Assembly (NCBI GenBank): GCA_903888395.1
Contig: CAISTO010000375.1
Span: 1 to 7,706 of the forward strand
Source: an uncultured Bacteroidota bacterium
Lineage (GTDB): Bacteria; Bacteroidota; Bacteroidia; UKL13-3
Reading direction: 5' to 3'
Length of the DNA stretch: 7,706 nucleotides
The notes below the pieces were generated by a model, which was not told the DNA's origin, made no database searches, and worked only from the letters and a program-made list of their open reading frames with translations. Below are positions 1-5,705 of the stretch, one piece after another; position 1 is the first letter of the stretch, and each line of letters starts with the position of its first letter. Both the position numbers and the translations under genes were made by a program.

Positions 1-2
1 AT

Positions 3-37
3 TATGAATTATGAATGATGAAGTATGAATGATGATC
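3..37 (+). repeat. Five tandem 7-bp units (cluster 1)
   Basis: Five consecutive heptamers can be read: TATGAAT, TATGAAT, GATGAAG, TATGAAT, GATGATC. The first and last base of the unit vary between T and G and the core ATGAA is kept. The cluster may begin left of the window edge. Confidence 0.7.
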
Positions 38-69
38 TTTTTATTTTACTGTGGTTTGGTGAGGATACC
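22..69 (+). repeat. Direct repeat copy 1 (~49-bp module)
   Basis: This segment aligns with 286-334 at roughly 86% identity by eye, with one gap. It consists of the end of a heptamer cluster, a T-rich tract (TTTTTATTTT), and GTGG(T/A)TTGGTGAGGA(T/C)ACC. In this copy the terminal palindrome is degraded, leaving only GGT...ACC (58-69). Confidence 0.65.
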
Positions 70-87
70 CTTTAGACTTGCAGTGAG

Positions 88-107
88 ATTGCTTCATGCT
101 TCGCAAT
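88..107. repeat. Small inverted repeat ATTGC...GCAAT
   Basis: Five-bp arms, ATTGC at 88-92 and GCAAT at 103-107, enclose a 10-nt loop. The wider context (GATTGCTTC...GCTTCGCAATGAC) resembles the 'ATTGCGAAGCAATC' type of interspersed palindrome that I recall from several bacterial genomes. It is probably repeat debris. No function is claimed. Confidence 0.45.
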
Positions 108-138
108 GACGTTCTAACGGACTTTGTGCGGGAACAAA

Positions 139-176
139 TGTTGTTGGTGACGCTGTGCGCTATAACACCAACAATA
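139..176. repeat. Inverted repeat TTGTTGGTG...CACCAACAA
   Basis: Nine-bp perfect arms (141-149 and 166-174) are extended by a G-T wobble and a T-A pair to 139-176. The 16-nt loop contains a nested CGC-TGT-GCG hairpin (151-159). The inner arm GTTGGTG/CACCAAC is shared with the palindrome near 321-337, which has a different loop, so the two appear to belong to one palindrome family. It lacks a T-tract and is not an obvious terminator. Confidence 0.65.
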
Positions 177-192
177 GGCAATTTTATTGAAT

Positions 193-214
193 TATGGAAG
201 TATGAATCATGAAT
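193..214 (+). repeat. Three degenerate 7-bp units (cluster 2)
   Basis: Three units read TATGGAAG (one extra base), TATGAAT and CATGAAT. They follow the same (T/G/C)ATGAA(T/G) pattern as the cluster at 3-37. Confidence 0.5.
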
Positions 215-241
215 ATAAGTGCGAAATGCGGAGTGACAAAA

Positions 242-259
242 GTGCTGAATGTGCTGAAT
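242..259 (+). repeat. Perfect 9-bp tandem duplication GTGCTGAAT
   Basis: GTGCTGAAT occurs twice in a row without mismatch, immediately before heptamer cluster 3. The shared TGAAT core suggests slippage within the same repeat material. Confidence 0.7.
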
Positions 260-301
260 TTTGAATGATGAATGATGAATTATGAAGAATGAATGTTGAT
301 T
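260..301 (+). repeat. Six 7-bp units (cluster 3)
   Basis: Units read TTTGAAT, GATGAAT, GATGAAT, TATGAAG, AATGAAT, GTTGATT. The array decays towards its right end, where it passes into a T-rich tract and the second ~49-bp module. Confidence 0.65.
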
Positions 302-334
302 TTTTTATTTTGTGTGTGGATTGGTGAGGACACC
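286..334 (+). repeat. Direct repeat copy 2 (~49-bp module)
   Basis: This is the second copy of the module at 22-69, in the same orientation. It contains heptamer remnants, TTTTTTATTTT, and GTGGATTGGTGAGGACACC. Here the terminal palindrome is intact (TTGGTG-AGGA-CACCAA, 321-336). Two equally oriented modules about 264 bp apart suggest that a composite unit was duplicated or inserted twice. Confidence 0.65.
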
Positions 335-336
335 AA
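321..336. repeat. Hairpin TTGGTG-AGGA-CACCAA
   Basis: A perfect 6-bp stem has a 4-nt loop. The stem sequence is that of the inner stem of the palindrome at 139-176. It is not followed by a T-run on either strand, so a terminator role is not supported. Confidence 0.6.
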
Positions 337-364
337 CCATGGGCAAATCTTTCCTTTTTTTATC

Positions 365-422
365 TTTCATAATTCATACTTCATACTTCATACTTTCCCG
401 ATGTATCGGGCCTTCATACTTT
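365..422 (-). repeat. Inverted-orientation 7-bp units (cluster 4)
   Basis: Read on the minus strand, the units are TATGAAG (412-418), then TATGAAG, TATGAAG, TATGAAT and TATGAAA (392 down to 365). This is the opposite orientation to the three other clusters, so the gene-free stretch is bounded by heptamers pointing inward from both ends. The array is interrupted by the GC-rich palindrome at 397-410. Confidence 0.65.
397..410. terminator. GC-rich palindrome after the HupE-like gene, possible weak terminator
   Basis: CCCGAT-GT-ATCGGG is a perfect 6-bp inverted repeat; as a realistic hairpin it has a 5-bp stem and a 4-nt loop. It starts 16 nt beyond the stop codon of the minus-strand HupE-like gene, the right place for a transcript end. 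On the minus strand it is followed by AAAGTATG rather than a T-run, so it is not a canonical intrinsic terminator. Identical 11-bp sequences (CTTCATACTTT, 386-396 and 412-422) flank it. It could equally be a small palindromic repeat inserted into the heptamer array. Confidence 0.35.
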
Positions 423-426
423 GAAA

Positions 427-1017
427 TTACATCCTTTCAATAGCCATGAATAAGGCAATGGCGAAAATAATTAATGATATTCCGTTAGCGTATGTTGTTT
501 GTTTTATTTTTAAAATAGAAACAAAAACAAATGATGATAAAAGTGATAAAGAAACAATCAATAATTGACCAATTTCAATTCCTAAATTAAATGAAAACAA
601 TGGAAATAAAATGGATTCTTCTTTGCCTAACATTTGTTTTAATAAAGTAGAAAATCCTAAACCATGAATTAATCCAAAAAGTATGGTAAGTATAAAAACT
701 ATTTTATGGTTAATGGCTTTGTTATTGGTTGAATTAATAATATTTAAAACACAAGTAATAACTATAGTTATTGGAATTAAAAACTCTACTAAACTACTAT
801 TGATTTTTAAAAAATTTAACACACTTAATGCCAAGGAAAAACTATGACCAATGGTAAAAGCAGTAATGTTAATTATAACATTTTTCCATTGCAAAGCACT
901 ATAAACACAGCAAAGTGCTAGTAAAAAAAGAATATGGTCATAAGCTTTCCAATCAGCTATGTGTTCAATTCCTGTAGTGAACCAAATATAAAAATTTTGC
1001 AAGTTTAATAGTATCAT
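427..1017 (-). CDS. HupE/UreJ-like integral membrane protein
   Basis: A 196-residue, highly hydrophobic inner-membrane protein with about six or seven predicted membrane segments. It carries the marks of the HupE/UreJ_2 family: GIEHIADWKAYDHILF near the N-terminus (H19, D27, H28), TAFTIGHS (52-59), a VE pair (77-78), GLIHGLGFS (115-123) and FNLGIEIGQL (143-152). Related HupE and UreJ proteins are linked to nickel uptake for hydrogenase and urease, and the conserved His, Asp and Glu residues could bind metal. No hydrogenase or urease gene is present here, so the substrate is unknown. The ATG start is 15 bp beyond the stop of the large upstream gene, with no Shine-Dalgarno, so co-transcription and possible translational coupling are likely. 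Proteobacterial relatives often carry an extra exported N-terminal domain. Here that part is absent, and the nearby DUF6702 protein may supply it. Confidence 0.85.
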   Translation of the reverse strand: MILLNLQNFYIWFTTGIEHIADWKAYDHILFLLALCCVYSALQWKNVIINITAFTIGHSFSLALSVLNFLKINSSLVEFLIPITIVITCVLNIINSTNNKAINHKIVFILTILFGLIHGLGFSTLLKQMLGKEESILFPLFSFNLGIEIGQLLIVSLSLLSSFVFVSILKIKQTTYANGISLIIFAIALFMAIERM

Positions 1018-1032
1018 TTTTTTAGTAAATAG

Positions 1033-4000
1033 TTACCTTAATAAAGTGAAATTCCCATTGATAGTTTGAGTATCTTCATTGTTTCCAAAATAGGTAATGG
1101 TATAAAAATACACATCATTTGCAGCCATGTTTTCATTTATTTTTCCATCCCAACCTTTACCTATTTCATTGGTTTCAAATACTAATTGTCCCCATCTGTT
1201 AAATATTTTATAATGAATAGATAATAAGTTTTTGTAAACAGGAATAAATACATCATTTACATTGTCGTTATTGGGAGTAAAGGCATTAGGCATCATTAAT
1301 TTTCCTTCACAATAATTCAACACTTCAGTTTTTGCAGTGTTTTCGCAGTTATTGATATCAGTAACTGTTACTTGGTAAATGCCATAATCTTTTACATGAA
1401 AATCTTTCGAAGTTGATCCATCTTGCCATAAATACTTAATAAAATTGGCGTTTGGATTGAGTTTAAAATCAGGCTCACAAACTTTAAAAGTAAGTGGCAT
1501 GGTAATGATTGGTTTTGGTTTTTGATACAATAAAATGGTATCTGTTGCATGGCAATCATTGTCGTTTGTTACCCTAACATAATATTGACCAGGTTGCGAG
1601 GCAATAAAGGTTTGTAAAGTTGAATTGTCTTGCCACACATACCCTTTGTAACCTTGTTCAGCTTGAAGTTTTATAGCACCACCTTCACAAACAAAAGTAT
1701 CCTTACCCATAGTTGTTTTAAAAGCAGCAAATGTGTCAAGCTGAATAGAATCGGAAGCTAAACAACCTACATTGTTTTTTACAATTACATAAAATAATCC
1801 TGGTGCTTTAACAAGGTGAATTTGATTCGTTGAAAAATCTTCCCATAAATAGGTTGCACCATTATTTTGAGCGTTTAAACTTATGGTGTCATTGATACAA
1901 ACATTTTTATTGCTTCCCAAATCAATAATTGGCAATGTTTTTTGTGTCAAAATGATACTGTCTCTCACATTACAAGTAGCACTATTTATTTCAACCCAAT
2001 AAGTGCCAGGCTCAGTAACTACAAGCGAATCAAGCATACTGGCATCTTGCCATAAATAGGTAGCAGCATTTAAATTTGCTTTTAAAACAAGAGGACTATT
2101 GAAACAATAATCAGCATCATTTCCAAGGTTTATATTTTCCTTATTTACATAATTCACTTTAATAGAATCTGTAACATAACAATAGTCTTTTTTTATTCTT
2201 AATGTATATGTTCCATTTGTAGTAACATTATAGTAAGGAAGGTTTGAATTGTTTTGCCATAAATATTCATTTACTGAATTTACTTTAGGCTGTAAAACTA
2301 AATTATAACCATTACACAATGTAGTGTCGTTTCCAAGTTCTAACATTGGTGGATCTTGGGTATTAACAGCTATTCCGTCTTGAGTGGTACAACCATTTTT
2401 TGTTACTTTTACTGTATAATATCCTAGTGTATTTACTGTTCTCGTTTTATTGCGTGAATTGTCGTTCCATAAATAGGTAGCTGAATCTATTTTTGAATCA
2501 AGTACTAAGTTACTATTGCTACAAATGATGGTATCTTCTCCTAAATTTACTTTTGGTGAAGGTTTAAAATTTACCAAAATACTATCTCTAACTTTGCAAA
2601 ACAAAGCACTTGCTTCGCCCCAATACATTCCTGTGGAAGTGGGTTTAATGGTAGCAGTATTTTCATTGGTATTCCATAAATAATTTGTGGCATTTGATGA
2701 AATGATATTTAACGAGAATACATCGCCTTCACATAGGGTAGTATCATTTCCAAGGTTAAGACTTTGAAGTGGAAATATAGTCACATTAACTGAGTCGCGC
2801 GCTTTACAGCCTTTGTTATTTATTTCTGCCCAATATATTCCACTGGTATTTGAATTGATAAATGAATCGTTGCTGTTTGTATTCCATAAATATGTTGCAC
2901 CCGGATAACTTACATGATAATTAAAACTTTGCCCAAGGCAATAGGTGGTATCAGGACCTAAATTTATGGTTGGTGTACTACTGAATTGAATATTAATGGT
3001 ATCGTAACTTTTACAATAACCTTTTGATGCTATCATCCAATAGTTACCAGAACTGTTTACTGTTAATTTAAAAGTAGGTGCGTTGTTATACCACTTTAAA
3101 CTTGTTGCATTTAAAAAAGTTGGAGTAATTTCAAATGAAGTATTATTACAAATTAGTGTATCTTTTCCTAGGTTTATTTTTATTTCACCTTCTTTTGTAA
3201 CTTTCACAGAATCGTAATAGGTGCATATATTGTCGCTTACTTTTACCCAATAGGTTCCTGGCGTAGTTACCAACTGCTGGGAACTTGTATCGCCATTTTG
3301 CCATAAATAGTTAACGCCAGGTTTTGAATTATCAGTATTTAAAATACAGGAAGAATTAAAACATAAAAGTGTGTCGGGTCCTATGTTTGCAATAGGTTCA
3401 TTTCTTGTTTCTAGTTTAATGGTATCTTTTTTAGTACAGGTATTCTTTTTCCAATCTAATAAATACAAACCTGGTTGAGTAACCATTTTATTTTGATTGT
3501 TTGATACCAATGTGAAATTGGGATTATTTATATTACTGCTAAAATACCATTTATAAATTGTAGCATTTGGAGCTGTTAAACTGTAAGTAGCATTTTTACA
3601 AAACGTGGTATCATTTCCTAAAATGAATGCAGGTACGGAAGTGTTTTTTATATTTATAGTATCTATAATGCTGCATGTTCCTTTAGTAATTTGCACCCAA
3701 TAATTTCCTGTATCATTTACATAAACTACGGAATCAGTGGAATTATTAAACCATGAATAAGAGTTTGCATATGATTTACTCGCTGAAAGCTTTATTGGAA
3801 ATGAAGCATTGCTACACAAGTCAATGTCATTGCCAAGGGCATTAGGAATAATATTAAAGTTTATGTTTATTGAATCATTGGTTGAACAGCCCGCTGTATT
3901 GGTAACTTTTAGCCAATAATTTCCATTATTATTAACTTGTAAAATGGAATCAGTAGAATTATTCGACCATAAATAATTAATATTGGAACTATGTGTGGGA

Positions 4001-5010
4001 TTTAAATAAAATGAACTAGCACTACATAACACGGTGTCAAAACCTAAGTCTAAAGTAGGAGCGGGGGTGTATACTACGTTAAAAGTATCAACATAAGGAC
4101 AATTGTTGGTATAAGTATAAACGTAATATTTACCTACCGCATTTACTGTATTATAATTATTTCGAGTACTGTCAGACCATAGATAATTATAAAAGGAATG
4201 GGTTGGAACTAAAGTTTTAGGAAACGATTGATTATTGCTACATACCGGAATAGTTTGACTGGTAATTCTGTTTAATGGCAATGAATCGCAACTAGGGTCA
4301 ATAAGCGACACATCGTCAACATAATAATAAGCAATATTGCTAAAAGTTCCAGTAGTGCCACCACTACCAACATAAGATGTTAAGTTTGGAGAATTGGTGG
4401 GATTAAAACATCCAATTGTAATAAACCTTTCTCCACCCGTGGCCCTGTAAATTGCTGAAATTTTCATCCATCCATTTTTATAAAAAAAAGTTGAATTTAG
4501 CGTGGTAATTTGAGGAGTTTTTGCAATTCTTGTGCTATCGGAAAAGGTTGAATCATTTGAAAAATAAATACCAAATTTATTAGAAGCATAATTACTCGAA
4601 TCGCCTAAACTTACATACATTTCAAAATAGTATATTCTATTTGCAATCAATGTTCTTGTTAATTGAGTTTCTATGTATTCACGGTATGCGCCCGTTCCAT
4701 TTGATAAAACAATACCAGCAAAACCATTACCGGAGTATGGTTGCTCGCCTCCTGCTAAATTAATGTTTGGATTTAAATTTACTGAGCAAGTGTGATAATA
4801 ATCGGGTGTACCGGGAGTAGGTTGTATCCAACCAGTTGCTTTTGTTACTTGTGCGTAGTTTGTTGGGCATGAAGTATAGTTTTCAAAATCACCATTTGTA
4901 ACTAAGTTTTGTGCTAAATTATTACTAACTAAATACAATAAAAACAGTGCGGAAAGCAATTGATACTTCCAGTTTTTATTAATTAGTTTGTATGTAAAAA
5001 TAAATTTCAC
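1033..5010 (-). CDS. Large secreted repeat protein with T9SS type B C-terminal domain
   Basis: A 1325-residue secreted or surface protein, probably adhesive or structural; its ligand is unknown. A signal peptide occupies about 1-33 (core LLSALFLLYLVS, cut near NNLA-Q). Residues 35-238 form a jelly-roll-like domain opening NLVTNGDFENYTSCPT, of a type common at the head of Bacteroidota surface proteins. Fourteen Ig/PKD-like repeats follow (about 241-1234), with consensus LGxDTxxC...ATYLW...GxYWV...C...DSI. Residues 1238-1325 are the gliding-motility-associated C-terminal domain (PNAFTPNNDNVNDVF, FNRWGQLVFET, GWDGK, final TLLR), the type B signal for T9SS export. The start is GTG: an in-frame stop lies nine codons upstream (5035-5037) with no ATG between, and starting later would remove the signal peptide. 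The HupE-like gene follows after 15 bp. No catalytic motif is seen. The SprB-like size and repeats suggest adhesion, but that is inference. Confidence 0.9.
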   Translation of the reverse strand: MKFIFTYKLINKNWKYQLLSALFLLYLVSNNLAQNLVTNGDFENYTSCPTNYAQVTKATGWIQPTPGTPDYYHTCSVNLNPNINLAGGEQPYSGNGFAGIVLSNGTGAYREYIETQLTRTLIANRIYYFEMYVSLGDSSNYASNKFGIYFSNDSTFSDSTRIAKTPQITTLNSTFFYKNGWMKISAIYRATGGERFITIGCFNPTNSPNLTSYVGSGGTTGTFSNIAYYYVDDVSLIDPSCDSLPLNRITSQTIPVCSNNQSFPKTLVPTHSFYNYLWSDSTRNNYNTVNAVGKYYVYTYTNNCPYVDTFNVVYTPAPTLDLGFDTVLCSASSFYLNPTHSSNINYLWSNNSTDSILQVNNNGNYWLKVTNTAGCSTNDSININFNIIPNALGNDIDLCSNASFPIKLSASKSYANSYSWFNNSTDSVVYVNDTGNYWVQITKGTCSIIDTINIKNTSVPAFILGNDTTFCKNATYSLTAPNATIYKWYFSSNINNPNFTLVSNNQNKMVTQPGLYLLDWKKNTCTKKDTIKLETRNEPIANIGPDTLLCFNSSCILNTDNSKPGVNYLWQNGDTSSQQLVTTPGTYWVKVSDNICTYYDSVKVTKEGEIKINLGKDTLICNNTSFEITPTFLNATSLKWYNNAPTFKLTVNSSGNYWMIASKGYCKSYDTINIQFSSTPTINLGPDTTYCLGQSFNYHVSYPGATYLWNTNSNDSFINSNTSGIYWAEINNKGCKARDSVNVTIFPLQSLNLGNDTTLCEGDVFSLNIISSNATNYLWNTNENTATIKPTSTGMYWGEASALFCKVRDSILVNFKPSPKVNLGEDTIICSNSNLVLDSKIDSATYLWNDNSRNKTRTVNTLGYYTVKVTKNGCTTQDGIAVNTQDPPMLELGNDTTLCNGYNLVLQPKVNSVNEYLWQNNSNLPYYNVTTNGTYTLRIKKDYCYVTDSIKVNYVNKENINLGNDADYCFNSPLVLKANLNAATYLWQDASMLDSLVVTEPGTYWVEINSATCNVRDSIILTQKTLPIIDLGSNKNVCINDTISLNAQNNGATYLWEDFSTNQIHLVKAPGLFYVIVKNNVGCLASDSIQLDTFAAFKTTMGKDTFVCEGGAIKLQAEQGYKGYVWQDNSTLQTFIASQPGQYYVRVTNDNDCHATDTILLYQKPKPIITMPLTFKVCEPDFKLNPNANFIKYLWQDGSTSKDFHVKDYGIYQVTVTDINNCENTAKTEVLNYCEGKLMMPNAFTPNNDNVNDVFIPVYKNLLSIHYKIFNRWGQLVFETNEIGKGWDGKINENMAANDVYFYTITYFGNNEDTQTINGNFTLLR
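1036..1299 (-). other. T9SS type B sorting domain (gliding motility-associated C-terminal domain)
   Basis: This marks residues 1238-1325 of the large secreted protein. The motif order is PNAFTPN (1241-1247), NDVF (1252-1255), IFNRWGQLVFET (1269-1280), GWDGK (1286-1290), ANDVYFYTITY (1297-1307) and GNFTLLR (1319-1325). Proteins with this domain cross the outer membrane through the type IX system. The type B subclass typically depends on PorP/SprF-type partners, none of which is encoded in this window. Confidence 0.88.
1309..4290 (-). repeat. Fourteen ~70-residue Cys-paired Ig/PKD-like repeats
   Basis: Repeats begin near residues 241, 319, 390, 461, 540, 610, 681, 750, 820, 889, 959, 1028, 1097 and 1168 of the large secreted protein. 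Each has exactly one cysteine before the hydrophobic strand and one before the DSI/DTI motif: C257/C304, C329/C375, C399/C446, C471/C525, C550/C596, C621/C666, C691/C735, C760/C805, C830/C874, C899/C944, C969/C1013, C1038/C1083, C1108/C1153 and C1178/C1222. Spacing is 44-47 residues except in repeat 4 (54), which carries an insertion. The pattern suggests one disulfide per repeat. At DNA level the YLW core often appears as CCATAAATA on the plus strand, but the units are otherwise well diverged, so this is not a recent expansion. Confidence 0.85.
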
Positions 5011-5120
5011 CCTGCAATTAATATTTTTAAATTCTTAAATGCTAATAAATAGGCTTAAATTTATTCTAAATTTTTTATTAAAAAATAAAAAGTATTTGAT
5101 AAAAAACCATCATTTTTGAA

Positions 5121-5128
5121 CAAACTTA
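5121..5128 (-). promoter_or_regulatory. Candidate -7 element for the large T9SS gene
   Basis: Read on the minus strand this is TAAGTTTG, a perfect match to the Bacteroidota TAnnTTTG -7 consensus. No clear TTTG -33 element stands at the expected distance upstream. Transcription from it would leave a leader of about 105-110 nt before the GTG at 5010. The AT-richness of the region makes chance matches likely. A weaker one-mismatch candidate (TACTTTTT on the minus strand) lies closer to the gene. Confidence 0.35.
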
Positions 5129-5131
5129 TTC

Positions 5132-5161
5132 TTTAATTTTTAAAATTAACAGTTACTTTCG
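5132..5161 (+). promoter_or_regulatory. Candidate promoter for the DUF6702 gene
   Basis: TACTTTCG at 5154-5161 matches the TAnnTTTG -7 element with one mismatch. A weak TTTA (5132-5135) stands 18 bp upstream as a possible -33 element. Because the -7 box ends only 5 nt before the ATG at 5167, transcription should begin at or within a few bases of the start codon. That predicts a leaderless or nearly leaderless message. The box lies close to, and on the opposite strand from, the candidate promoter of the large T9SS gene. Confidence 0.45.
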
Positions 5162-5166
5162 TCAAC

Positions 5167-5688
5167 ATGCATTTTAAAACAAAGTCAATCAAATTACTAA
5201 CTATTTTGATAGTTCTTAGCTTGCAAATTTATTCATTTGCACCAGCTCACAAATACTATTTTAGTTTAACAGAAATAAAGGCAAATACATCTTCAAAAAC
5301 ACTATCTGTAAGTTCTAAATTATTCATTGATGATTTGGAAAGTGCTTTGCAAAAAGCCAATAAAATAAAATTTGATTTAAGTAAAACTACCGATAACAAA
5401 GAGGTTCAAAATGCAGTGTTTAATTATATCAATAGTCACTTGCAAATATATTTGGATGGAAAAATGGTTCCATTAAATTTAGTTGGATTTGAAACTGAAA
5501 ATGAGGTAGTTTGGATTTATTTAGAATCAAAATTAAACAATAAAGAATTTAAAAGTACTAAAATTATCAATTCAATTTTATATGATTTCAGCGCTGATCA
5601 AACTAATTTAATTCAATATAATTGGAACAACAAAAACTTTACTGAAAAGCTTACTTATCCAAATAAAGAATTGATCATTAATCAGTAA
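5167..5688 (+). CDS. DUF6702 family exported protein
   Basis: A 173-residue protein of unknown molecular function. A signal peptide spans about 1-26 (positive MHFKTKSIK, hydrophobic LLTILIVLSLQIYSFA), and the mature protein opens AHKYYFSLTEI (27-37), the family hallmark. Further family features are SKLFIDDLESAL (50-61), the YLDGKMVPLNLVGFE segment (95-109), VVWIYLES (114-121) and ILYDFSADQTNLI (137-149). No lipobox cysteine is visible, so it is probably periplasmic. The length is typical. The ATG is the only reasonable start, because the next in-frame Met is residue 100. The family resembles the exported N-terminal half of proteobacterial HupE/UreJ fusion proteins, so a partnership with the HupE-like protein at 427-1017 is likely but unproven. 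The gene is divergent from the T9SS gene and converges on its right neighbour with 17 bp between stops. Confidence 0.82.
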   Translation: MHFKTKSIKLLTILIVLSLQIYSFAPAHKYYFSLTEIKANTSSKTLSVSSKLFIDDLESALQKANKIKFDLSKTTDNKEVQNAVFNYINSHLQIYLDGKMVPLNLVGFETENEVVWIYLESKLNNKEFKSTKIINSILYDFSADQTNLIQYNWNNKNFTEKLTYPNKELIINQ

Positions 5689-5704
5689 TAAATTTTATTT
5701 ATTA
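5686..5704. terminator. AT-only hairpin between convergent genes
   Basis: TAATAAAT (5686-5693), loop TTT and ATTTATTA (5697-5704) form a perfect 8-bp inverted repeat. It begins in the DUF6702 stop codon and ends just before the stop of the convergent gene. On the plus strand a T-rich stretch (ATTATTTTT) follows, as at an intrinsic terminator, but the stem has no G-C pair and would be weak. The minus strand has no T-run after the stem. It may be chance in AT-rich DNA. Confidence 0.3.
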
Positions 5705-5705
5705 A

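Larger units (their letters stand above)
1..426. other. Gene-free mosaic of 7-bp repeats and small palindromes
   Basis: No open reading frame here resembles a protein, and I see no tRNA or rRNA. The stretch is built from four clusters of an approximate 7-bp unit, (T/G)ATGAA(T/G), at about 3-37, 193-214, 260-301 and 365-396. The first three read on the plus strand and the last reads as its complement. Between them lie GC-richer pieces with inverted repeats at 88-107, 139-176, 321-336 and 397-410. A ~49-bp segment occurs twice in direct orientation (22-69 and 286-334). The composition differs clearly from the AT-rich genes beside it. The best reading is accumulated dispersed-repeat material downstream of the HupE-like gene. 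Whether the same pieces recur elsewhere in the genome cannot be seen from this window. Confidence 0.75.

Noticed and set aside
139..176. Intrinsic terminator or riboswitch
   Set aside because: The hairpin is not followed by a T-run and does not precede a gene on either strand within this window. Its stem recurs at 321-336, which fits repeat material better.
3..301. Possible CRISPR-like array from regularly repeated short units
   Set aside because: The units are 7 bp, tandem and degenerate, without unique spacers of constant length, and no cas gene is nearby.
1..426. Insertion sequence or attachment site
   Set aside because: No transposase or integrase fragment and no tRNA end is present, and the palindromes are too short and unlike each other to be paired IS ends.
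427..1017. Part of a hydrogenase or urease operon
   Set aside because: The family name suggests it, but no hydrogenase, urease or nickel-chaperone gene is in the window, and HupE/UreJ_2 members occur widely without them.
1309..4290. Recent tandem duplication of repeat units, a possible assembly artefact
   Set aside because: The repeats share only short motifs. No two units are near-identical in protein, so collapse or expansion during assembly is not indicated.
1033..5010. Enzymatic function such as a protease or glycosidase in the large secreted protein
   Set aside because: No catalytic motif was found. The sequence is accounted for by the signal peptide, jelly-roll-like head, binding-type repeats and the sorting domain.
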